Below are positions 1 through 6,238 of a DNA stretch of 17,207 nucleotides, in pieces. Position 1 is the first letter of the stretch, and each line of letters starts with the position of its first letter. The position numbers and the translations under genes are program-made. The stretch comes from JANOQP01 sp044227705 (GTDB lineage: Bacteria; Bacteroidota; Bacteroidia; Chitinophagales; Saprospiraceae). The notes below the pieces were generated by a model. That model searched no databases. It saw only the letters and a list, made by a program, of their open reading frames with translations, and had not been told where the DNA came from. Location: contig JBGAWE010000088.1 of the NCBI GenBank assembly GCA_044227705.1, forward strand, positions 1 to 17,207, written 5' to 3'.

Positions 1-2739
1 TTCGGTTTCGATGAAGTTTTCACCATCGGAAAACTCGCCCGAACCGAGGCTTTTGGCCAGCCGCCCGCTCAAGTCGAACAGCGAGACAGCCAGCCGCGCC
101 CTTTTGTTCAAAGAGAAAGCGACCGTGAAACGTCCCTCCGTCGCTGGGTTCGGAAAGACCTCCAACTGGTCGAAAACGGCGGGCAAATCTGCGCTCGCCA
201 GCGTCACCCCCGGCGGCAAGTCCACCTTTTTGTCGAGGTAGACGCGGTACTCGCCCGGCTCGAAACTGAACGACTGGCTGACGTTGCCGACCGAGATTTC
301 TTTTCCCGTCAGGTATTCATACCATGTTCCCGTGTGCTGGAAGGTGGCCGAGACGGTCAGCGCGGCCGTCGCGGCGTTGCCCAATATCACGGCGTTCGCC
401 GACGGCGAGTTGAGCATGATTCGCTTTATCAAGCCCGCCCCGATGTTCAGCGTGAAATCCTGGGTCTCGAAAACGTCCTCGTTGATGCGCAGGTGGATGA
501 GCGCGGCGGCCACGTCGTGCAAGTGCTTGCGCGAGGCATCGCCGAGGTAGTCCCATTTGATGGGCTTCGGGTCGGTGCGGCAGGCGTTGTTGATGGTGCC
601 GTTTTGGCAATAGTTGATGGAATAGTCGTAGCCCAGCTCGCCGAACTGCCAGGACATCTTCGGCCCCGGCAGGGTGTAGAAGAGCGCGTCGCAAAGCTCC
701 CGCCGCCGCGTGGCGACGGCCAGTTTCTTCACGTCGTGCGCCGCGTTAGCCGAGTTGCCGTTGGTCTTGCACTCGTAGACGAGCCGCTCCTCGTCGTGGC
801 TCTCCATGTACGAGACGAGGTTCGGCGCCGCCCAGCCCCGGTTCTTCCAAACGCCCCAAGTGAGGTCGTTCTGCCCGTTCGTGAAGCCGAGTGCCAGCTC
901 TTTGTAATTCCACCGGATGTTGCCCCAGAGCATGAAGCCGTCGGCCGAAAGCTCCTTCTCCTCCGTGTTATCGGCGAAGTGTTCGAGGATGACGAGCGAG
1001 CCGGGGTCTTTCGCCCAAATCGTCGAGCCGTAGTGGTTGATGATGGCGATGCGCGACGCGTCGTAGGCCGCCATCTGGGCGTCGTTCGAGGACTGCTTTT
1101 GGGTCAATCCTTTCGACAGATCGAACCGGAAGCCGTCGACGTGGTACTCGTCGAGCCAGTGCCGTAGGCTCTTGTCGACGTACTCCTTCGTCATCGCGCT
1201 CTCGTGGTTGAAGTCGTTGTAGACGTTGTAGGGGTGCTTCGCCACCGGGTTGAGCCAGGGGTTGTCGGCGGCGGGGCGGTTGTTGGCCGCGTCCCAATAG
1301 AGCTTGGCCAGCGGGCTGTCGCCCGTCGCGTGGTTGTAGACGACGTCCAAAAGGACGGCAATCCCTCGCTTGTGACACTCGTCGACGAAGGTCTTGAAAA
1401 GCTCCGGCGACCCGTAGTACTTGTCGAGTGCCGAGTGGTAGGCGGGCGAGTATCCCCAGTTGATGTTCCCGTCAAACTCGCTGACGGGCATCAATTCGAT
1501 GGCGTTGACGCCCAAATTTTGGAGGTAGTCGAGCGTGTCGAGCAGCGTCGGGTAGTTGTGCGCGGCGAGGAAGTCTCGGACCAAAAGCTCATAGATCACC
1601 AGGTCGGTCTTCTTCGGCTTCGCGAAATTTTGGACTTGCCAGTCGAACGGCGGCTGATTCAATCTCAAAAGAGAGACGGTCCCCGTCGTCTTTCCTGTCG
1701 GGTAGGCGGGCAGGTTCGGCCACGTCGCTGCGTCGATCCACGAGTCGTTGTTCGGGTCGAGCACGAGCGTCGAGAGCGGGTCGGCAATCTTCAACAGCCC
1801 ATCGACAAGGTATTGATATTCAACGGGTTGGCCAAAATCCACGCCTGCCACGTCGAGCCACCACGTCTTGCCGTCGATGCTCTTTTTCATCTGCGAATCG
1901 GCCGTCGGCTGCCAGTTGTTGAAGCTGCCGATGACGTAGACGTTCGTCTTCCCTGGCGCGTCGAGCCGAAAGCGGATGTTGCCGGGAGAGAGAACGGTCG
2001 CCCCAAGCTCAGTCCCCGAGGGCGGGTCGGCCACTGTCACCGCCGCCGGGACGAGGTAGTTGAAAACGGAGGTCGAGGCCTGCGTCGCCGTCTCCGCCGT
2101 GAACTCGATTTTGTGGAAACCGGCCGTAGTCGTCAGCGCGTAGTCGAGGATTTCAGCGGCAGGTTTTTCGATGAGCAAGGCCCCGTTGTCGAACAGTTTC
2201 AGCGTCGCCTTGTCGCTCGCCGCGCATTTCAGGTTGAAAACCTGGCCAACCGTCGTCAGCTTGAACGACTCGACGGGGTTCAAAAACCGCGTCCGCAAAA
2301 GCCCGTCGTCCGGCACGATGTCGTAATAAATGTCGCTTCCATCGGAAGCCCGCCCGACGACCGTTCCGCCCGCGTTGCGGAAGACGAAGGCCAGCTTGGT
2401 CGCCGTCTCGCCCGCCGGTATTCCGTAGAAGCTGCGGATGTGGATTTTTTTCGTCCACAGGTTCGTCCCCGCGCTGGTCATCTGCGCCGTTGCGGTGGTC
2501 GAGGCCCAAGTGGTGGCGACGTGCTTCCAGTCCGACGGCCCGGTGCTCAAGTTGGTGATGACGCCCGCGTGTTGGTAGACGGGCGAGACGCCGACGAGGG
2601 CCGCGTTGCCCTGCGTCGCGTCGTAGGTGATGGTCACGGTGTCCTCCATCGTCGGGAAGATCGGGGAGCAACTGACCTGCGCCTCGGCCGCGCAAATGGT
2701 TGAAAGAGAGGCGATTAGAGAGACGAGAATATTTTTCAT
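1..2739 (-). CDS. Secreted GH13 alpha-amylase-family enzyme with T9SS sorting domain (3' partial)
   Basis: Reading from the ATG at 2739, 913 codons stay open to the window edge, where the gene is cut. Residues 1-21 are a signal peptide ending AAEAQ. About 22-240 look like beta-sandwich modules. About 245-330 resemble a CBM48/E-set starch-binding module (VYVIGSFNNWQP). The GH13 barrel starts near 380 and carries the family's four motifs: DVVYNHA at 465-471, GFRFDLSKG with the predicted nucleophile D540, LEHF with the predicted acid/base E586, and MESHDEER with H648 and D649. This predicts cleavage or rearrangement of alpha-1,4/1,6-glucans. A T9SS tail begins near 857 (VFPNPATEG) and lacks roughly its last 20 residues here, so the enzyme should be exported and surface-attached or released. 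It is divergent from the ctlX-like gene. Exact specificity (amylase, pullulanase or branching-like) cannot be read from sequence. Confidence 0.9.
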   Translation of the reverse strand, partial: MKNILVSLIASLSTICAAEAQVSCSPIFPTMEDTVTITYDATQGNAALVGVSPVYQHAGVITNLSTGPSDWKHVATTWASTTATAQMTSAGTNLWTKKIHIRSFYGIPAGETATKLAFVFRNAGGTVVGRASDGSDIYYDIVPDDGLLRTRFLNPVESFKLTTVGQVFNLKCAASDKATLKLFDNGALLIEKPAAEILDYALTTTAGFHKIEFTAETATQASTSVFNYLVPAAVTVADPPSGTELGATVLSPGNIRFRLDAPGKTNVYVIGSFNNWQPTADSQMKKSIDGKTWWLDVAGVDFGQPVEYQYLVDGLLKIADPLSTLVLDPNNDSWIDAATWPNLPAYPTGKTTGTVSLLRLNQPPFDWQVQNFAKPKKTDLVIYELLVRDFLAAHNYPTLLDTLDYLQNLGVNAIELMPVSEFDGNINWGYSPAYHSALDKYYGSPELFKTFVDECHKRGIAVLLDVVYNHATGDSPLAKLYWDAANNRPAADNPWLNPVAKHPYNVYNDFNHESAMTKEYVDKSLRHWLDEYHVDGFRFDLSKGLTQKQSSNDAQMAAYDASRIAIINHYGSTIWAKDPGSLVILEHFADNTEEKELSADGFMLWGNIRWNYKELALGFTNGQNDLTWGVWKNRGWAAPNLVSYMESHDEERLVYECKTNGNSANAAHDVKKLAVATRRRELCDALFYTLPGPKMSWQFGELGYDYSINYCQNGTINNACRTDPKPIKWDYLGDASRKHLHDVAAALIHLRINEDVFETQDFTLNIGAGLIKRIMLNSPSANAVILGNAATAALTVSATFQHTGTWYEYLTGKEISVGNVSQSFSFEPGEYRVYLDKKVDLPPGVTLASADLPAVFDQLEVFPNPATEGRFTVAFSLNKRARLAVSLFDLSGRLAKSLGSGEFSDGENFIETE

Positions 2740-2773
2740 GTCCGAATTTTTAGGAAAAGCCGCGAGGGCTGGG

Positions 2774-2781
2774 CGAAGGTA
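2774..2781 (-). promoter_or_regulatory. Candidate -7 box for the GH13 gene
   Basis: On the minus strand the octamer TACCTTCG lies 35 bp upstream of the GH13 start. It matches the Bacteroidota -7 consensus TAnnTTTG at all but one fixed position. No TTTG-type -33 box is seen at the usual spacing. Support comes from similar boxes ahead of three other genes here. Confidence 0.35.
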
Positions 2782-2794
2782 AACAGATTGCCGG

Positions 2795-2927
2795 GCCGGG
2801 CTGGATGGCGCAAGGATTTGACGGATTGGACACAGATGAACACAGAAATCCGCGTCCAATCCGTCAAATCCTTTGAACACAGAAATCCGCGTCCAATCCG
2901 TCAAATCCTTGCGCCATCCAGCCCGGC
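2795..2927. repeat. Composite inverted/tandem repeat in a divergent intergenic region
   Basis: Bases 2795-2831 and 2891-2927 form a perfect 37-bp inverted repeat. Inside it a 37-bp unit occurs twice head to tail, at 2837-2873 and 2874-2910, with no mismatch. The first copy also pairs partly with the left arm, because the core segment around GGATTTGACGGATTGGAC recurs three times, once inverted. As RNA or single-stranded DNA it could fold into alternative long hairpins. Core words such as GATGAACACAGA resemble intergenic repeats scattered through many Bacteroidota genomes, but this is from memory. It has no coding content and no spacers, so it is not CRISPR. Confidence 0.9.
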
Positions 2928-2938
2928 GAATCGTTGCC

Positions 2939-2946
2939 TACTTTCG
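2939..2946 (+). promoter_or_regulatory. Candidate -7 box for the ctlX-like gene
   Basis: TACTTTCG lies 20 bp upstream of the ATG at 2967 and one mismatch from TAnnTTTG. It sits just outside the right arm of the inverted repeat, mirroring the box of the divergent gene on the other side. No well-spaced -33 box is visible. Confidence 0.35.
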
Positions 2947-2966
2947 CCCAAAATTCTCAAAGAAAG

Positions 2967-3893
2967 ATGGCACAACAGACGACACCCAACATCCTCATGG
3001 TCCGCCCGGCCAGCTTCGGATTCAACCCCGAGACGGCCGAGAGCAACGCCTTCCAGAGCCGCGACGGGAAGCTCTCGCCCGCCGAGATGCGCGACCGGGC
3101 GCGGACAGAGTTCGACGGCTTCGTGGAAAAACTGCGCGAGGCGGGCGTCAACGTCGTCGTCGCCGAGGACGGGGCCGCGCCCGTCAAGCCCGACGCGGTT
3201 TTCCCGAACAACTGGGTCAGTTTTCACGAGGACGGAACGGTGGTCACATGGCCCATGTTCGCCCCGAACCGGCGGCTCGAAAGGCAGGAGGTTGTCATTG
3301 AAACCATCGAAAAGGCAGGCTTTTCCGTTAAAAACCGGATGCACTTGGAAGGCAGCGAGGCCGACGACCGCTTCCTCGAGGGCACCGGCAGCATCATTTT
3401 CGACCATGAAAACAAGCTGGCGTACGCCTGCCTCTCGCCCCGGACGGACGCGGGGCTTCTCTCCGATTTCTGTGAAAAAACGGGCTACACGCCCATCGTC
3501 TTCCACGCCGTAGACGCGGCCGGGCAGGAGATTTACCACACCAACGTGATGATGGCGATGGGCGAGGGCTTCGTCGTCATCTGCCTCGACTCCGTGTGCG
3601 ACGAGGCCGAGCGCGGGCAGCTCGTCGAGACTTTTGAGTCGACCGGGAAGGAGATTGTGGAAATCTCGCTCGACCAGATGAACCGCTTCGCGGGAAACAT
3701 GCTGCAAGTGCAGAACACCGACGGCGAGCGGATTCTCGTGATGAGCGAACAGGCCTTTTCGTCGCTGACCGCCGCCCAGATCGAGGCGCTCGAAGCGCAC
3801 ACCCGCCTCCTCCACGCGCCGCTGCCGACCATCGAGACCTATGGCGGCGGCTCGGCGCGGTGCATGATGGCGGAGGTGTTTCTGCCGAGATAA
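2967..3893 (+). CDS. ctlX: CtlX-like citrulline-utilisation hydrolase (amidinotransferase/deiminase fold)
   Basis: This 308-residue protein belongs to the guanidino-group-modifying (pentein) superfamily and most resembles the bacterial CtlX group, thought to hydrolyse citrulline or a related ureido/guanidino compound. Visible landmarks are MVRPASFGFN at 11-20, PDAVFPNNWVS at 76-86 (substrate-binding loop), LEGTGS at 137-142, the His motif YHTNVMMAMG at 190-199 and the C-terminal Cys motif GGGSARCM with predicted nucleophile C299. Length is normal for the family and there is no signal peptide, so it should be cytoplasmic. The start at 2967 is preferred to an in-frame ATG at 2934 because it follows an A-rich AAAGAAAG leader and because homologs begin near the TPNILMVRP stretch. 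It stands alone, with no arginine-pathway partner in view. The substrate is inferred from family only. Confidence 0.85.
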   Translation: MAQQTTPNILMVRPASFGFNPETAESNAFQSRDGKLSPAEMRDRARTEFDGFVEKLREAGVNVVVAEDGAAPVKPDAVFPNNWVSFHEDGTVVTWPMFAPNRRLERQEVVIETIEKAGFSVKNRMHLEGSEADDRFLEGTGSIIFDHENKLAYACLSPRTDAGLLSDFCEKTGYTPIVFHAVDAAGQEIYHTNVMMAMGEGFVVICLDSVCDEAERGQLVETFESTGKEIVEISLDQMNRFAGNMLQVQNTDGERILVMSEQAFSSLTAAQIEALEAHTRLLHAPLPTIETYGGGSARCMMAEVFLPR

Positions 3894-3909
3894 TTAATCG
3901 CGGTTGAGC

Positions 3910-3917
3910 TACCTTTT
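3910..3917 (+). promoter_or_regulatory. Candidate -7 box upstream of the barrel-like gene
   Basis: TACCTTTT, followed by TG, lies about 40 bp before the ATG at 3957 and approximates TAnnTTTG. It is weak evidence alone and no -33 partner is clear. Confidence 0.2.
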
Positions 3918-3956
3918 TGACGCGAGATACATCCCTTCGAAAAAAATTGCCCGACC

Positions 3957-4742
3957 ATGAATCACGTCCTTTTTTCAAAGACTGTCTTCCTTCTCTCCGC
4001 GACGGCCCTCCTCCGGCCCTCGGCTGGTATCGCCGCCATGCCCGCCAAAGCCGACAGCATCCCGCTCGAAGAAAATGAACCTGCATTTTGGCTGAAAATC
4101 GCAGTCGGTCAGGGTTCGGCCGACATTTCCGGTCGAGAATTCGACGGCGTAAGGGACAATGAGACGAACAGCGTGACCAACTTCGACATCGCCATCGAGC
4201 CGACCAGCAGCGTCGACCGCCTCCGCGTCGGCTACGGCATGAAATACCTGCACGGCTCGACCCACGCCAGCGGCAATTTTGGTCGGCGGTACCACCGAGA
4301 CGACCGCTTCCTCGGGCTGTACTGCACACTCCACTCGCGCTTATTCGGCCTCTTGCTGGGCGGTTACCGAAACCTCGGCAAGAGCGACTACGAAAGCCGG
4401 AACACCCAGTTCAAGCTCGACCTGCAGATGCGCATCGGGCACGAGGACGGCTGGCAAATGCTGGCCGGGACGTGGCCCTCGACGTTCGCCTCGCACAACA
4501 CGCTCGACCAGTTTTATGCCGGTTTTAGGAAAGGCAAGCGGCTGAAACCACCTTCGTCGCCGCTCCTCCACTATGGCTTCGGTCTGACCTACACCGGGCT
4601 GCGGGTGAACACGATGATGCTCCGGGCAGAGTTCGGCCTCATTGGCCGCCACTTCGGGGCGCAGGTGCACCTCGGATACGCAGGGAGCATCGAGATGGGC
4701 ATGGGCGCGGTGCTGCGGCTCGGGCTTAGGCACAGGCCCTGA
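3957..4742 (+). CDS. Secreted or outer-membrane protein of unknown function, barrel-like
   Basis: This is a 261-residue protein I do not recognise. Residues 1 to about 27 look like a signal peptide: a basic or polar start, a hydrophobic stretch FLLSATALL and a small-residue AGIAA cleavage region. The mature part is rich in alternating polar/hydrophobic segments ending in aromatic or glycine residues (LRVGYGMKYL, FGLLLGGYRNLG, HYGFGLTYTGL, LIGRHFGAQVHLGYAG). This is the pattern of a small outer-membrane beta-barrel, and the C terminus (MGAVLRLGLRHRP) fits a last strand. There is no T9SS tail. The gene follows the ctlX-like gene after 63 bp and converges with the hydrolase pseudogene 8 bp away. 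Function and partners are unknown. Confidence 0.7.
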   Translation: MNHVLFSKTVFLLSATALLRPSAGIAAMPAKADSIPLEENEPAFWLKIAVGQGSADISGREFDGVRDNETNSVTNFDIAIEPTSSVDRLRVGYGMKYLHGSTHASGNFGRRYHRDDRFLGLYCTLHSRLFGLLLGGYRNLGKSDYESRNTQFKLDLQMRIGHEDGWQMLAGTWPSTFASHNTLDQFYAGFRKGKRLKPPSSPLLHYGFGLTYTGLRVNTMMLRAEFGLIGRHFGAQVHLGYAGSIEMGMGAVLRLGLRHRP

Positions 4743-4750
4743 CGCGCCGC

Positions 4751-5393
4751 TCATTTTTCCGTGAAAAAAGGGGAAAGGACGTTGGCCAGGCTGGCCGTGT
4801 CGACCTGCTCAAAAGCGTGCTTCACCCCCGGCAGCAGCAAGAATCGCCCAGCTTTCAACTGCTCGGCAGCCGCCCGGCTGACCTCCTCGGGAACAGTGTT
4901 GTCCAATTCCCCGAGCATGACGAGGACGGGGGTTGAGATTTCGGCCAGCCGCTCGGCCGTCAAGTCGGGCGCGGCGCCGAGGCCGTGCATCATGGCCTTC
5001 GTCTTTTCGACGACGCGCAACCAGCCGTCCTCACCGTGCCGGGTTTTCAGCATTTCGATAAAGAAAGGGGCCTTCGCCAGCCACTTTTCGGGGTCAATCC
5101 CGGCGGCGGCTTGTGCGGCCGTCTCGGGCGACCAGTCGAACTTCGTGCCGAGCGTGGCGACGCGGCGCACCCGTTCGGGCGAGCGGCGGGCCAGTTCGAG
5201 GGCGACGTAGCCTTTTCATCAAAAAAGGAGCAGTGCATCGGCGAACCGGGCGATGGAGAAATCGCCCGGTTCGCCGATGCGGCGGCCGTGGCCGGGGAGG
5301 TCGAAGGTGACGGCCTGCGGCAAGCGATCGGCGAGGGCGCATCTGCTCGGCCGAGCCGAGGGCGCCGTGGAGGAGGACGAGCGGTCGCGTCAT
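4751..5393 (-). pseudogene. Alpha/beta-hydrolase remnant, frameshifted and lacking the nucleophile elbow
   Basis: The start at 5393 gives MTRPLVLLHGALGSAEQM, the beginning of an alpha/beta-hydrolase with its oxyanion HG motif. Just after this (near 5335) the frame shifts; the next frame continues as LPQAVTFDLPGHGRR and FSIARFADALLLF. That frame then meets two TGA codons (about 5215-5220) and resumes as GYVALELARRSPERV through to the stop at 4751. Family members have a Ser-containing GxSxG elbow (typically GYSMGG) between these last two blocks. Here only DEK/KG remains, so a short deletion removed the catalytic serine. The predicted acid (GELDNTV) and histidine (GVKHAFEQ) remain. The C-terminal part is open as a 139-residue frame from a GTG at 5170, but without the nucleophile it cannot be an active hydrolase. 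Assembly error could explain the shifts less easily than the missing elbow. Confidence 0.8.
5235..5280. repeat. Perfect 20-bp inverted repeat inside the hydrolase pseudogene
   Basis: Arms at 5235-5254 and 5261-5280 are exact reverse complements around a six-base loop (GGAGAA). The arms lie in former coding sequence (IGEPGDF and IARFADA on the minus strand) rather than at a gene end, and there is no T-tract, so a terminator role is unlikely. The site lies 15-20 bp from the elbow deletion and its two TGA codons. Confidence 0.85.
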
Positions 5394-5415
5394 TTGAAAT
5401 TGGTGTTGAACAAGC

Positions 5416-5778
5416 TCACTTGTAAATCTTCTGGGCGGCCTGTTGGAGGCTCGACTTGACCTTTACCCACGACACTTTCCGGTCAAAAACCTGTGGGTCG
5501 AGCTGGTCTTCGGCGTCGCCGAAATAGGTCAGGCTTTTGAGGACGTGGAAGACCGTCGTGTGTTCGAACTTTTGGGCGTAAAGGTCGAGCATCTCGGGAA
5601 GCGTCATCTTTTGGAGGAGGAAGTGGATGTCGTAGAAGTCCTTCTTGCTGACGCGGTTGCCTAACTGAAGGGCGAGGGCCGTGTCGCCGACGAGCGAGAA
5701 CGGCGCGACGCAGGGCAGGGCCGTCAGCTTTTTGTGCAGCCTCAAAGTGCGGGCATCAACTGTGCGAGTTTGAAGCAT
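5416..5778 (-). CDS. Internally deleted AbiEii/AbiGii-like nucleotidyltransferase
   Basis: This 120-residue frame begins at the ATG at 5778 (MLQTRTVDARTLRL). Residues 29-43 (LVGDTALALQLGNRV) match the start of the AbiEii/AbiGii toxin-type nucleotidyltransferase fold, normally GGTALALQLGHR followed by the S-DLDLF catalytic carboxylates. Here the protein jumps at 41-48 directly into SKKDFYDIHFLL, a block usually found about 90 residues later, and then continues normally through LKSLTYFGDAEDQ to WVKVKSSL. The core with the metal-binding aspartates is therefore missing and the first motif has GD for GG. The reading frame is kept. It overlaps the DUF6922 gene by 37 bp, so the two are translated together. 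Transferase activity is not expected; a residual binding role is possible. Confidence 0.8.
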   Translation of the reverse strand: MLQTRTVDARTLRLHKKLTALPCVAPFSLVGDTALALQLGNRVSKKDFYDIHFLLQKMTLPEMLDLYAQKFEHTTVFHVLKSLTYFGDAEDQLDPQVFDRKVSWVKVKSSLQQAAQKIYK

Positions 5779-6035
5779 CGTAACTCTGTTTTGGGAATGT
5801 CGAAGATGGCACAGCAAAAGGCCAGCGTCCGCTCGTCCAGGTAACGGGCGGCGAGGGCGGCTTCGCGCACCGCGTCCCGGCCGTAGAACTGGAGGACGAG
5901 GTCGAACTCCTCTTTCATGCCGCGCATCAGCGTCCGCTCGATGATGAACTGGCGGTGCCGCTGGGCATCGAGCTTTGTCACGTCGATGTCCCAAAAGAGG
6001 GAGGGGCGCAGCGACAGGTCGGCTGGGTTTGTCAT
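5742..6035 (-). CDS. DUF6922-type small protein, likely partner of the AbiEii-like gene
   Basis: This is a 97-residue soluble protein. The block RPSLFWDIDVTKLDAQRHRQ at 10-29, the following IIERTLMRG, and YLDERTLAFCCAIFDIPKTE at 65-84 match the small Bacteroidota family I know as DUF6922, commonly found directly upstream of AbiEii-type nucleotidyltransferases. The start at 6035 gives the family-typical N terminus. The 37-bp overlap with the next gene indicates one transcript and translational coupling. By position it is the likely antitoxin or regulator of the pair, an inference since the family has no established biochemistry that I can cite. It looks complete, unlike its partner. Confidence 0.75.
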   Translation of the reverse strand: MTNPADLSLRPSLFWDIDVTKLDAQRHRQFIIERTLMRGMKEEFDLVLQFYGRDAVREAALAARYLDERTLAFCCAIFDIPKTELRCFKLAQLMPAL

Positions 6036-6238
6036 GGCTCAAAATTAGACGGGTCAAAAATTTCAGGTCCCGAAAATCCAAACCCCGGCCCTACCCGTAA
6101 GTCATTTGTCGCAGCCGAAATTCTAGAAAGAGGCAGCGCCGCCCCTTCCTCGCAACCCGACAAACTGACCATCAATCGGCCACGGCGCGATGCCATTTCG
6201 CCCGCCCGAAAGTCTCATCATCAAACTTTTTTCAGACA

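Noticed and set aside
1204..2703. 499-codon plus-strand open frame
   Set aside because: Antisense to the GH13 gene, whose signal peptide, four catalytic motifs and sorting domain fix the real strand.
2837..2910. Two adjacent 37-bp repeats of CRISPR-like length
   Set aside because: The copies abut with no spacer, there are only two, and no cas gene is nearby; it is a tandem repeat within an inverted repeat.
2934..2966. Upstream in-frame ATG for the ctlX-like gene
   Set aside because: It would place the start upstream of the candidate -7 box and add eleven residues not expected in the family; the ATG at 2967 has a better leader.
4744..4775. Short A/T palindrome between the barrel-like gene and the hydrolase remnant as a terminator
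   Set aside because: The pairing is only a few A/T bases and it overlaps the end of the hydrolase remnant; no stable stem.
6036..6060. TAATTTTG-like -7 box on the minus strand upstream of the DUF6922 gene
   Set aside because: It ends only about five bases before the start codon and has no correctly spaced -33 element, so transcription would begin at or past the ATG.
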